A stretch of DNA of 64,000 nt from Triangularia verruculosa. Its lineage: Eukaryota > Ascomycota > Sordariomycetes > Sordariales > Podosporaceae. A program made the translations under genes and the position numbers. The stretch spans positions 1-64,000 of the forward strand of contig MU863896.1 of NCBI GenBank assembly GCA_033296885.1. The letters run 5' to 3'. The notes beneath the pieces are model-generated. The model was given only the letters and a program-made list of their open reading frames with translations. It did no database searches and was not told the origin of the DNA. Of the stretch, positions 12,001-23,613 are shown in pieces. Within the stretch, counting starts at the first letter, position 1. Each line of letters opens with the position of its first letter.

Positions 12001-12676
12001 TGTTGCGGTGGTGAGATGTGTGTTACGCGGTGGTGGTAGTATAGGGAGCTGGTGTGAGGCTGTCCAGCAGCAGCGGTTGAAATTGAAATCAAGTTGTAGT
12101 GTGTTGATAACCAAGAATGCGATAGCCAACGGATGCGGTTGCCAGCTCGGCTCGGTTGCGTGCGGTCTGGGAGGTGAGACGTCACTGGTGCCGATTGCTT
12201 ATCGGCGATCAAAGTCTGGGGTACAGAGGAGTCGGGTCTTGGCGGCGAGATGGCAGCTCGTGGTGGTAGGGATCGAGGGTCTAAACACAATCCCGGTGTT
12301 CTAATATATTTATTTAGTAATAGAAAGCTATTCTAGACTGTACAAAGCAACTAACCTTTCATAGCTTGAGGCAGCTATCAGCTCTAGCCTCAGTTGTAGC
12401 ATGTACATTCAATTTGACAGAAAAGCTTATCGATAACGTCTTCTCCCGTCAGCCATGGGTGGCTCAGGTGGGTCGCATGAGGGGCTACGTAATCTCGCTG
12501 GCCACCCAAGAGCTCACATGCGACAGCTTCCAAGGGGTCAACTCCCCTGATTCTGGCAATTACAATAAAGTTGGAAGGACTATTTCACCCACCTCGTTCC
12601 TCGAGTCTCAGCAAGAACCGAAGTTTTGAAAACCATCCTCATCTCCAAGTTACATCCACCTGCTCAAACAGAAACC
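12001..12676. other. Divergent promoter region, VPS20 / CUE-domain gene
   Basis: 676 nt between divergent start codons. A CRE-like GACGTCAC is at about 12172-12179. Otherwise nothing beyond presumed 5' UTRs is seen. Confidence 0.55.
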
Positions 12677-14216
12677 ATGTCCGCTCCAACCGACGCTGTA
12701 AGTGCGATACGAGCGCCGCATTCTCCAGGGACGGAAGCTCAAAACGTCCATATCCCAAACACTTACCCGGCTGGCTTTATGCGTCCTTCTTTCTCTTTCT
12801 GCAGCGCACACATTTGAGAGCTTCTTCTAACTTCTGCACTTTTTTCAAGACCAAGTCTCCGCCACAACCGGAATCGCCAACGACCGCAAGACCGCTCGAG
12901 ATGGACGACGACGATATTCAAGAGGCGGGCATCATCAACAACGATGATAACACCACCAGAAATGTCACCACAACAACTTCGAACTCGGCGAATGCCACAT
13001 CGCCCGCGTCGGCGACCGAAGAGGTGCCTCCCCCGCAGCCACCTCGGCCTGTGAGCGAGACACAGCAGCACCAGCAGATGCTCAAGGAAGCCTTCCCCTC
13101 CATCGACATGGCCGTCATCAAGGCGGTCCTGACAGCGAGCCGAGGACAGATCGAGCCAGCTTTTAACGCACTTCTCGAGATGACCGATCCGGACGCTGCT
13201 GCCCAGAACGAACAGCCTCCCCCGCAGCCCCCGAGACCTACCGCGGTCCCTGCTGGGCCTACCACGACTGCGCAGGAACAGCTCGAGGCCGATGAGAGAT
13301 ATGCCCGTCAGTTGGCGGAGCACTTTGAGAACGTTGGTGCCTACGAAGCCAGGACGGCGAATAGGGGTGGACAGGGCGGTTATCCTGGCCGCGGCGGGGG
13401 TCCCGTGCCTCGTGGTCGGCAGCAGACAGGCTTGCGCCCGAACCAGGAGGAGCGCGAGCACAGCTTTCTGGATGACGACTTGCCTGTCATCAAGGAGCAG
13501 TTGAAGAAGGGATTCTTTGAGACGCAGACCAAGGTCAACACATGGTTTACAGACTTCAAGAAGAAGATTGATGAGCACTTTGACGAGCAAGAGGAAGAGC
13601 GTCGCCGGGCGGAGGGCAGCAGCAACAATCCGCTGATGGGAAGGCCTACACGGGATCAGAACCAGACACGGAGGAGCGCGGATTATGACCGGTATGATGC
13701 GGATCCGGAGTTGTTGAGTGATGACTTTGCGGGAATGAAGTTTCACAGTGACGGCAGTAAGTAGCTTCTGGATTCTTGTGCTCTGGCGATGACTGACGTC
13801 TGTCTTCAACAGCGCCTGTCCAGAACAGAGGACAGTTCGGCAGCAACCCCAACGTGTTCAGGCCACCGCCTCCCTCCAAGTCACCCAGGTCTCACGAGGG
13901 CAGGAAAGTTGCCTTTAGCGACAAGGTGGAGGATATTGACGCTTACAATGCTTCACCCAAGCTGCAGCCCAAGGATGCGGCGGCGGCACCGGGCGGAAGC
14001 AAGCCGAGCAAGTGGCAGCCTCTGTCTGCCGTTGAGCCTGACCCGATCGCGGACAATGACCCCTTTAGTCTGGGGGACAGCGACGACGAGAGGGAGGTCA
14101 AGGACAGGAAGCAGATCAAGATGGATGACAACGAGAGGTTGAGACAAGCTACTGCGGACGCCATGGCTGACAGCTTGGTGGATGACAAGGCCAAGCCTGG
14201 TAACGGGAGCAAATAG
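12677..14216 (+). CDS. CUE-domain ubiquitin-binding protein (Cue5-like)
   Basis: Proposed exons: 12677-12697 (MSAPTDA), 12850-13756 and 13813-14216, about 443 residues. The first intron donor is GTAAGT. Acceptors at 12805, 12850 or 12856 are all in frame, so residues 8-23 are uncertain. A CUE domain lies at about 79-121 (QQMLKEAFPSID..IKAVL..AFNALLEM), with the MFP-type and terminal LL signatures that bind ubiquitin. The rest is polar and disordered, with several PPPQPP stretches and an acidic GD/DSDDE tail. In yeast, Cue5 links ubiquitinated cargo to Atg8 in proteaphagy and aggregate clearance. That role here is inferred from family and layout only. Confidence 0.82.
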
Positions 14217-15650
14217 GGGCAGCGGCAATACCAGGGGTGAAATTGATGTATCTTTGGCTTATTCATTTTGACGTGCTATGGGACAGGAATCTTATGTCAC
14301 TCTAAGTCTTTGACTTTTCAACAGATGATCATGCATGTCAACACATTGCTCTTATCCCCACCACCGCTGTTCTCATGGTTTTAGCAGCAAGCACTGCCCC
14401 TCGTTTGGCATCAGCCCCTCACCTGCATGTGCCCCGCACTTGACTGGAGCCTATTCCACTGCCATTTTTTGTTGCATCAGCCTTGCAACAACAAATGGAT
14501 GCAGGCACATGGCGAGATGCCAGCTTCCCATTGGCTCCTGGCGACGACGTTGAACGAGACGAGCTTCGAGGGGGAGCAGCGACGTGGTTACTTCGAAGTG
14601 ACCACAACACGCGAGGATTTTTCCTTTTCTTTTAAGGAACACGGGCAGTGGAAGACTGGTTTGGGAAATCCCGTAGCTCTGTTCTTTCGATATGCCAGTT
14701 CCTCTTCCGATAGGCACCATGACAGCACACCTTTGCAGCTTTCTCTTCGTAGCTCGATACCATCAAGTCCTGACTCGTGGGGGACCCCTTTCTGCATGCA
14801 GCTGTCTGACGACCCAAGCCAACGCCAAGGCATATATCCAAGACCCCTTGATGAACATTGGCCGCAGAGGATAAGCCTTTGATTCTATGTACCTTGATAT
14901 CTATGCTATAGAGCGTTCCGACTGTCTTGTTCAGTAAGTGTAGATACAAGTTACGATATCCGATCTGCCGGGGCGTAAACAGGCCTGCTAGGCGGTCTTG
15001 GCACCCCGATTTCAGCGCCCCCGAAACCCCTGTGACCGAGATCCGGCACCCCCCCCCTAATAACCGATTGACGGCCCGCCCGCCTACCTACCCCCATCTG
15101 CCTTTCCACCACTCAACTCACCTCTGCCGCCGCTGGCCTGGAAACCCAAACTTGGCAATTCATCTGTGAACCTTGTCGTTGCAACTTTCGTCACGGCCAC
15201 AAACCGGTATTTATACACAACCAGAGGCGATAGATTACGGTGACAACGTTTTGAGGGCTGTTTTTTATATCCAGCCCGTTACATCCCGTTCACGATACAA
15301 AGCCCAACGGTTCTTCTCTCTTCACTTATCAAAACCGACATCCCGGTTCCCCCCCCTTGTCCCCCAGACCTTACCCAGTTATTATCAAACAGAGCCGTCA
15401 GCAAGCAGCACACGACAACTCCTCACTTTGCTGGGTTGACCACGTGCGGTCTATTTTCAGGAAAAAAAAATAGTCTCCTCCAAAAAAGGTCTCGCCCGGA
15501 TCTGGGCATGCAAAAAGACAAAACACCCCTTCTTCGAAAATTTCCTGATATCTGAACCATTTGGGTCTCTCGTTGGGGTTTACTGTCATCCCCCTTATTC
15601 TCCCAAAGGGCGCGGCTTCTTAAAGCCTCAACCAGTCTCACAACGTCAAG
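14217..15650. other. Intergenic region upstream of NUC-2
   Basis: 1.4 kb between the CUE gene and NUC-2. Only short unrecognised frames are present. The last 250 nt are pyrimidine-rich and contain a CACGTG (listed separately). No RNA gene is visible. Confidence 0.6.
15441..15446. promoter_or_regulatory. CACGTG motif upstream of NUC-2
   Basis: A palindromic CACGTG lies 205 nt before the NUC-2 start codon. It is the core site of bHLH factors of the Pho4/NUC-1 type. Binding is inferred. Confidence 0.4.
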
Positions 15651-18600
15651 ATGAAATTCGGAAAAACAATTCAAAAACGGCAGCTCGAGGTGCCCGAGTA
15701 TGCGGCCAGTTTCACAAATTACAAGGCTCTCAAAAAGGTACATCTTTTTTTTCTGGGAATGTGAAAAAAAAAAGAAATTTACTACGGGAAAACATGACTG
15801 ACATGAGATGATGATGATGGTTTCATAGCTCATCAAGAAACTCTCAGCAACACCAGTCCTCCAATCTCAAAATGGAGCCAGTGTTCAGGGTTTCGCTGCC
15901 ACGCCAGGAGGAGGCAGCGTCAGCGGCGGGTTCGAGAACCTCGACTCACAAGCTGCCTTGCAGGCCAACAAGGCCACATTTTTCTTTCAACTGGTAAGCC
16001 CCCATCATGTCTCACTCAATCTCCAACCCCCATTCCTTATCTAACACCTTGAAACCAGGAAAGAGAGCTAGAAAAAGTCAACGCATTCTACCTCCAAAAA
16101 GAAGCCGAGCTCAAAGTCCGGCTCAAGACGCTCCTCGACAAGAAAAAAGTCTTGCAGTCCCGCCACGGGGGGAATATCTCGCGGCGCTCGGCCAAGTTCA
16201 CCACCCTGCAGGAGGGTTTCCAGCAGTTCGCCAACGACCTCAACAAGCTGCAGCAGTTTGTCGAGATCAACGGGACTGCTTTTAGCAAAATTCTCAAGAA
16301 ATGGGATAAAACGAGCAAGTCCAAAACAAAGGAGCTGTACCTGTCCAGAGCGGTCGAGGTACAGCCGTTTTTCAACGCGACGGTGATCAGCGAGTTGAGC
16401 GATCAAGCGACTACAAGTCTGCAAGAGCTGGGCGCGTGGTCGGATGGGGAGAATTTGAGCTTTCAGGAGACGAGGCCGGATCACATCGTTAGTAGTCAAC
16501 ACTTGCTGGGCACGGATGAAGGGGATGCGGATACGCTGCTGCTTGACACGGTTTTGTCAGGGAATCTAGAGGGGCTGAAGGATTTGCTTGGCCGGATGAG
16601 GGCTGCTGCTGGGGGGTCGGATGGGAATAATGGGGGAGGACAGCAGCAGCAGCAGCAGCATCAGCAGGCGAATCTGGCCATGATGGAGCGGGTGACTAGG
16701 ACTTTTCTCGCTTCCATCAACGAGGGGCCGTTGGAGGCGCTTCATGTGCTGCTGGAGACGGGCTTGGTGGATATCCAGAGCGAGGATGACATCAACGAAC
16801 GGAATTGTCTGCACCAGGCGGCGATTTACGGGAATGGGTTTGTGCTGGAGTACGGGCTGAGTAAAGGGGTGGCGGTGGGCAGGACGGATGTGTATGGGAG
16901 GGTGCCGCTGCATTATGCGAGTATTCATGGGCGGCTGGATATGATGGATGCGTTGCTGGCGGGGGCGCCGGAGACGATCAATTTGATTGATCATGACAAC
17001 TATACGCCGCTGATCCACGCGATTGTGCATGGGCATTTGGAGTGCGTGGGGAGGTTGCTGGAGAGGTCGGCGAGGCTGGATCCCGTGTCGGATACGGATC
17101 ATGTACCGCTGAATCTGGCTTGCGAGCATGGGTCGTTGGCGATTGCGGAGCTGTTGCTAAAGCATGGGGCGAGGATTTTGGCGGATGCCGAGGGGCTTTA
17201 TCCTCAGCATTTGGTGGCTAGGTCGGGGCAGACGCCGGAGTTGTTGCTGCTGCTGAAGAATTATGGTGCGGATTTGGATCAGATTGACAAGCTGTATGGC
17301 TGGACTCCGTTGGTGCACGCAGCGAGCGAGGGGAATGTTCCTTGTCTTCAGGCCCTACTGAATGTCGGCGCGGACCCGAATATTCTGGACGAAAAGGATC
17401 TTCCGGCGATGTACTATGCGGCTTGGGAGGGACATCTGGAGTGCATGAAGCTTCTCACACCACTCAGTAAGGGCAAGACAGCCAGCCCGATGGCACGGCA
17501 AATAGGGGCCCCCTTGGCTCCCATGGCCAGCAGCAGTGCGCCAATTCCCATGTCCCTGGACGTGGACGCCATTCCAGTTCTCGAGCTTCCACCACCAATC
17601 ATCCCATTACGCCGGTACGGCCACAACTTCTTGGACAACAAGACGGTGGTACAGATCAACTTTGACGGCGAGCAGCCTCTCGTCTTTTTCCATGACAGCA
17701 AGTACCCTGCCGCCCGGCTTACCATCTCCTCCAAGGTCTCGGACGTCATCCCAAAGAACGTCATGCTCCCCTTCCAAGAAGACACCAGGCTCGTCTCGTT
17801 CCAAATCGACAACCTGGACTCCTTCACCCTCGACTTTGACGTCTTCCCCGCCTACGGCGCCAAGGTCATCGCAAAGACGGTCGCCCTCCCCAACACCTTC
17901 CGCGCCCTCCTCAGTAGCAACTCAGGCAGCTGCTGCCTCCCCCTCTTCGACCCCCGTCTCCGCGCCATCGGCCAAATCAGCTTCCACGCCCAGGTCATCA
18001 AGCCCTTCCAGGGCAAACCCCTCGAGATCACCGATTTCGAAACCTACTGGAAAGCCACCAGCCAATTCGACACCCCGGCCATGACCGCCACAACAACAAC
18101 CACCAGCACAGCCGTGAGCAGCAGCACCTTTGTCACCGGCTCCTCCCTCACCGGCGACTTTGTCCGTATCTACGTCCAGCACACCTCAGACGGCGTACCA
18201 GTCCTCTGGCCGCAATGGACCGTCTCCTGCGCCGGCATCGACATCCCCGTGTCAAGGCTAACCCTAGCCCAATTCCGCACTGTCACCGGCTCGTCACTTA
18301 ACATCCCCCTCCCCGTCGATAACATCGCCTCAGTCCACCAAATCCTCTCCACCTGCGGGGGGACCACCCTCGAAGAGGCACTTTCGTTGCTGCCAAAGGG
18401 AATGCACGTCAACATTCAGGTCTTGTACCCGACACCAGCTGAGAGGGAGCGTATGCTCTCCCTCACTGGGGCCGGGCATGGACTCTCGGCAGATCTGAAC
18501 GCTTTTGTCGATGCGATACTAACAGTAGTTTTTGACCACGCCCGCGCGCAAAGGAGTAGTCAGCCCCAGGGAACGACGAACCAGCCGAGGAGCGTGCGGT

Positions 18601-19086
18601 CGGTGGTGTTTTCGTCGTATAATTCGAGTGTTTGCACAGCACTGAACTGGAAGCAGCCGAATTTTCCGGTGTTTTTGTGCAATGATTTGGGGAAGACGGT
18701 TGAGAATAGGTTGGGAGGAGGGGGAGGGAATGGGGCGGGGAGGAGTCTGAGTGTGAAGGATGCGGTGAGGACGGCGCAGAGTAATAATTTGATGGGGCTG
18801 ATTTGTTGTGAGAGGTTGCTGGTATGTTTTCCCTTTTTCTCCCCAGTGGGGTGGTGATACTGACGGTGAGGAATAGGATATGGTGCCTGCATTGGTCGAC
18901 GCGATCAAGTCGCATGGGTTGGCGCTGGTGGTGGATAAGTCTACTACTGCTGAGAATAGTGGTATTGCTGCTACTCCGGTAGCGGATATTTTCAGTGTTG
19001 ATCCGTTTCCGAGGTTGCCGAAGGGGGTGGACGGGGTGTTGAAGCGGGATGGGATTTTGAAGTTTAATGAGTCGATAGATGTTTGA
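15651..19086 (+). CDS. nuc-2: NUC-2/Pho81-type phosphate-sensing CDK inhibitor (SPX-ankyrin-GDPD-like)
   Basis: Exons 15651-15737, 15829-15993, 16059-18821 and 18877-19086 give 1074 residues, close to known NUC-2/Pho81 proteins. The N-terminus MKFGKTIQKRQLEVPEYA is an SPX domain (about 1-200, with KILKKWDK as the basic inositol-pyrophosphate surface). About six ankyrin repeats follow (about 327-548; examples NCLHQAAIYG, GRVPLHYASIHG, GWTPLVHAASEG). The C-terminal half is GDPD-like but noncatalytic-looking (TSDGVPVLWPQWTV). A QQQQQQHQQ tract lies before the ankyrins. The protein restrains a cyclin-CDK (PREG/PGOV, Pho80/Pho85) under phosphate starvation and so activates the NUC-1/Pho4 factor. 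Intron phases are all 0. Confidence 0.93.
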
Positions 19087-19150
19087 TTTTTTTTTTCTTT
19101 CTATTCTTATTGTATTTTTTTTTTTCGTTTCTGGCAATTTAATAAAATGT

Positions 19151-19177
19151 AGACAGACAGACAGACAGACAGACAGG
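19151..19177 (+). repeat. (GACA)n microsatellite in the NUC-2 3' flank
   Basis: About six GACA units just after the stop codon region, following a T-rich stretch and an AATAAA-like signal at 19140-19145. Confidence 0.9.
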
Positions 19178-19303
19178 CATCCCTTTCGACTGTAGATATA
19201 GTAAAATGAGCTGTAATTACGCCCTTTTGTTGTTCAAGTTATCATAACACAAAAATTTATTTAATTTGTATTTATATGTGATGTTTATGGGAGAAAAATG
19301 GAT

Positions 19304-20010
19304 TTAAGCACCCTTATACCCATACCTCAACCCCCCCAATTCCCCCTCTACATCCACACCCGCCATCACCCTCTTCACCCCAACACAAACACCGTATACC
19401 AACCCCGGCAACGCCCCGAGTAGCACCGGGTGCGGCCCGCCTTTGCCTATTCGTTCTTGCACCAGGCCTAGTAATAGTGCTACTGCTGCTAGCAGGAGGT
19501 TTAACCACGGTAGATACTCCTCCAACGGTCCCTTAACAACAGGGGGATTTACTCGCCGGCCTTGAACCATTGGCGGTTTATCCAGAAAGGGGAAGCCGGT
19601 TGATGTGGTGGGGAGGGTGTAGAGGAGGTATAACGTCGATGCGAGCGAGGAGATGGCTAACACAGAAAAGATGGGGGAGGGAAGGGAGGGAGAGAGGAAT
19701 GTGATGAGGTAGGGGAGGGATGAGAGGATGGGGAGGGAAAATAAGAGGCGGAGAGTGAGGGTGTTGGAGGCGCGGTTTTGGTGGGTGAGGGTTGTGATGA
19801 GGGATTCTTGTTCTGGAAAGCAATGTCAATTTGGGGTGTACAGAAGTTATGTGTGTGGAAAACGGGGGAAATACCTTGCTCGTCCATCACCTCTGGGATG
19901 TCAGAGTCGCTGTCGGGGTCGTATCTGAAGGTTTTCCGGAGGCGGGTTGATGCGCCCTCGAGTCCTGAGCTCAGGCCGGCGAGGTTGGGGGTTGGGGTTT
20001 TTCGTGGCAT
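19304..20010 (-). CDS. Unrecognised multi-pass membrane protein
   Basis: Exons 20010-19875 and 19812-19304 (62-nt intron, GTATTT...TCCAG) give 214 residues. The first 45 residues are polar (MPRKTPTPNLAGLSSGLEG, then an acidic PDSDSD stretch). Four hydrophobic segments follow: a double one around LLFSLPILSSLPYLITFL and SVLAISSLASTLYLLY, then WLNLLLAAVALLLGLV and LLGALPGLVYGVCVGV. I do not recognise the family. The size and the soluble N-terminal arm would fit an ER or other endomembrane protein. It lies just downstream of another membrane-protein gene on the same strand. Confidence 0.75.
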
Positions 20011-20493
20011 TTTTGTTGTTTGTGTGGTGGTTGATAGGTGGTGAAATCGAAAATGGGACTCTTGTGAGAGAAATGAGTTGCGGTTTCATAAGGCGAGAGA
20101 AAATATGAGTCGCTGTATGAGATGCTGCCTGGGCTAGTGTTACACAGCCGGATATGCCCAAATCTTGAAATGACGTTGTTGCTGTCGAGGCTTCGGTGGC
20201 TTGCCCGTTGACAGCTGTGTAACCGTTGCGGCTCCACTTGTATACCGGGTACAGGCATGTAAGCGGTCAAATGCCGGTAAGCGATACGTGATTCGATATG
20301 TGCATACCACCACCTTCGCTGACGACGACAAGTGTGATGTTGAGTGAACCAAGGTCGATGTAGTCTTTCATGTATATTCTGCAAGAAAAGAATGGCTACG
20401 AAGAAGAGATTCAAACAGCTGGCTCATATATTGCAGCATGAACAACAAGCCCATCAACACCCCATGACTTCGACCTTTACTGGGCAGACACCG
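20011..20493. other. Spacer between two minus-strand membrane-protein genes
   Basis: 483 nt holding the promoter of the 214-residue gene and the 3' end of the 405-residue gene. Nothing else is recognised. Confidence 0.55.
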
Positions 20494-21761
20494 TTATTCA
20501 GATCTTTCAGTATCAACACCCCTATACGCCTGCCCCCCGTACTCCTGCCCCCCATTTGTCTGTCCCTGATAGCCTTGTCTCTCATACGCACCATTCCCCA
20601 CCATCCCCAACTCCTCCTGCCTCCCCTCCTCCCTCACCCTCCTCGCCTTAAACCCCCACCCCCCAAACACCACCACCTCCCTCACCACCAGTCCCGCAAG
20701 CAACAACCCCAGTAGAAACAACGGGATGGTATTCCACCTCCACCCCCTCATCACCCTCAGCCTCTCCCTAATCGGATCCGCATCCTCCTCCTCCTCAAAC
20801 GGCAGCCCCAACACTGCCTCATACCACGTCTCCGGCGTCCACCTATCGTCCGGGTACAGCGACGGCCACTCATACTCCTGCGCTACATTCGGATCAATCG
20901 TCTGCCCGCTCGTCAACCTCGTCTCAACAAACGTGTAAATCAACGCTCCGAGGGTAAGTAGACAGGACAAAACCACGATGACAGCCCAGAGTTGAAAGAC
21001 TTTTGGTAAGGGGAAGTGGACGTAGTTGGCGTAGTCTCTTCTTCTCTGTTTCTTGTTAGTATTGTTTCATGAGGAGGGTGGAGGGGAAACGTTACTCTAT
21101 TGTGGAAGCGTTTCAAACTCCATAACCCTAATATCCCGCCCCCGGCTACTAATACCACTGCCGTGCCCCCCGCCGCGTTGACGGTGTGCCCGTGGTTGGT
21201 GACCAATCCTGCTGGATGTCCTGCCAGGAAAAAGGAGGATACGCCACGGGGATATCCAATCTCAAAGGGACCCTCTCCGTAGCCGTGAAGAAACGACACG
21301 GTCGACGAGACGAACGCTAATGAGATAATCCCATCTATCGCAAGAAGAATCGTAACGGGGATAATGAACTTCATCCACGACCCCGGCGACGGCGGCTGTC
21401 CAGTCACAGGGGGTAAGTCATACTGATCTTTTTCTCTACCCGACATGATGATCCTTTTTCGCGGGGGTAATTTCGTTGGTGAGGTGTCATACGACGGGGG
21501 GAGTAGAAACCCTTTCGTCTCGTCAAGTTCAGGAGTCGGCACCAGCGTTGATATGTCGGAGGTTGACAAGTGGTAGTTGCTGCTGAGATGGGGATCAGAT
21601 CGACTCCTGTTGAGCTCAGTGTAGACTCCGCCACCGCCTTGCCTGCTGTAATTGCTCCTCGACGATGCCGCAGACCCTACTGTTGAAGACGGGTAGACAA
21701 AGGGTGTTTGTCTGCGCGGGGGAAGCCAGCCACCGCCGCCTCCACCATCACTGCCCATCAT
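20494..21761 (-). CDS. Unrecognised fungal membrane protein, four transmembrane segments
   Basis: Exons 21761-21096 and 21045-20494 with a 50-nt intron (GTAACG...AACAG, with an ACTAAC branch site) give 405 residues. The N-terminal 125 residues are Ser/Gly/Pro-rich and probably cytosolic. Hydrophobic segments follow near FIIPVTILLAIDGIISLAFV, AAGGTAVVLVAGGGILGLWSL, LWAVIVVLSCLLTLGALIY and IPLFLLGLLLAGLVV. Between TM3 and TM4 lies an extramembrane loop with conserved-looking WPSLYPDDRWTPETWYEAVL. The C-terminal tail has GQ/YGGQAY repeats. I cannot name the family, though the four-helix arrangement resembles other fungal plasma- or endomembrane proteins of unknown function. Confidence 0.8.
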
Positions 21762-22709
21762 GATGACTTAACAGACAACTGATAAAATGGGGGGCGGGAC
21801 CAATAGTAATACACTGCCGAGACTAAAAATAACGGAGCGGCCGTTGGAACAAAGAGTATAAGTGGAGAGGGGGCGGGAAGGAAACCCCGTGGGTGAGACC
21901 GGGGGTGTCACTGAGTAATGAAGGGAAGTAAACGAGGTAGGTGGCTTGGGTCTGATGGACTGACTGGGGGACGGAGACGCACAACAAACAATGGGCATGG
22001 ACTAAGGTACTTCCAAAGTCTGTCCATTGTTTCGGGCTCCGTGCTACAGAAGTCGGGATGGCTGGTGCAGGTTCGTTGTGTGAGCTAGGACGAAGGATGT
22101 AGAGAACAATACTCCCGGATGACGTATATTAGTCGGAGATTTTGCCCCAAGGTGGACGAAGCGGGCAGATATTCCGCGTCAGCATTCCAGAGGAATACCA
22201 GCCACAAGAATATATGTGTTCAGTGAATCGATGGTGAGACTCAAGGGGTACTCGTCCATACACCGATTCCATTCTGAATTCTTAGCTCCAAGTCGGTCGC
22301 GCTGCATGAATGGAACGGCTCCAACTGTAATCCTGGTCTTCGTCCCGACAACTACGGGCTGGCCGTTGCCGCTGTGGCAGTTCACTGTATCACATTTCAG
22401 ATACTCCTGCTGGCCGGAGGTGCCCTAGAACACGGTAACAGCCCTGCCATGGCGGTGTCAAGTATTCCCCGCGGACTCACAAAGAAAGGTTGTAAGTTGT
22501 AGTTGAAAGAAACCCTCCACCATCTCCAAACCCACGGTTACAGCAATTATGCACCCCACAGCCCCCGATAATCTAATAATATGCACCATCCATCCCCGCC
22601 AAGCCCTACTGCCAAGCCCTCCGCAAGCTCCAAAGTGGGCTGCTGAAGCTAGAATCAACCAAGTTCGAACCTCTACGGATCCCCAAATCGCAATCACCAC
22701 ACCCCCAAA
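21762..22709. other. Divergent intergenic region upstream of COA1
   Basis: 948 nt between divergent genes. Short open frames exist on both strands but none is protein-like enough to call. A GTTCGAACC near 22670 is not part of a foldable tRNA. Confidence 0.55.
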
Positions 22710-23439
22710 ATGTTGTCAAGATTAACACAACGGGCAAACGCCCAGCCAGCCCTCCTCTTCAGAAGGATACCCTCCCAACTATCACAACGAACCCAGCCCC
22801 TCAGGCAACAAATACAAAAACGAACATTAATACCCGCCCCCAAACTAGGCGATGGCCCCCTCCTAGAGCGCAGAGCAGACAGAGAACTTCCCGGTACGTC
22901 TCCTACCCCTTTACCTTGCCCCCTTATCCCTTAACTAAACAAACAAACCTCTAGCCCTCCCCTCCTCCAAATGGAGAAAAACCCTCCCCCTCTTCGCCCT
23001 CTGCGTCGCCGCCGCCTCCCTCGCCATCTTCAACTACCAAAAGTTCTCCTCCCCCGTCGTCGGCGCCACCCTCTACGCCCTCCGCACCTCGGACGTCGGC
23101 CGCGAGCACTTAGGCGACAACATCTACTTTGCCCAGCAGATCCCCTGGATTTCTGGGACTCTCAACCAGGTCCGCGGCAGGATCGACATCACCTTCCGCG
23201 TCAAGGGCACAAAAGGGGAGGGCGTCATGCGGTTCGCCTCGTTTAGGCCGTCGCCGAGGGGCGTCTTTGAGACGACCGAGTGGAGCCTGGAGATGGATGG
23301 TGGGAAGAAGATTGACTTGCTGGATGGGGCCGAGGATCCGTTCAAGGTCATGACGGGGGCCGATCAGTTGGGGGTTGATCTGGATGATGATGATGATGAG
23401 GAGAACAGCTTTGCTGCTAAGAGGGGGTTCAGGAAGTAG
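22710..23439 (+). CDS. COA1: Cytochrome oxidase assembly protein 1 (Coa1)
   Basis: Exons 22710-22893 and 22955-23439, with a 61-nt intron, give 222 residues. The N-terminus is rich in Arg and Gln without acids (MLSRLTQRANAQPALLFRR), a mitochondrial presequence. One transmembrane helix follows the splice joint (LFALCVAAASLAIFNY), then the Coa1 domain (VVGATLYALRTS..LGDNIYFAQQIPWISGTLNQVRGRIDITF). Coa1 is an inner-membrane factor that couples Cox1 maturation to cytochrome oxidase assembly. The acidic DDDDDEE tail is less conserved. It is convergent with MRPL9, leaving only 174 nt between stop codons. Confidence 0.88.
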
Positions 23440-23613
23440 ATCAGGGAGGGGCTGGATTGGAACATGACACAGTGAGGAAAGTGAGTTTGGTAAAACAGCA
23501 AAACAGACGGTGGAAAGAGAGGCACTCTTACACATCCCAATACTTGTACATTTAGTGTAAATATGATACATTTTTCAAAACAAACCCCCAGGCCCTTTTT
23601 TCTGTCGTTCTTT

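Noticed and set aside
12763..13809. 348-codon open frame on the minus strand
   Set aside because: It is antisense to the CUE-domain gene and has no recognisable domain.
22458..22700. Hydrophobic 80-codon minus frame and a GTTCGAACC tRNA-like T-loop
   Set aside because: The flanking stems do not pair, no acceptor stem is found, and the frame has no family.
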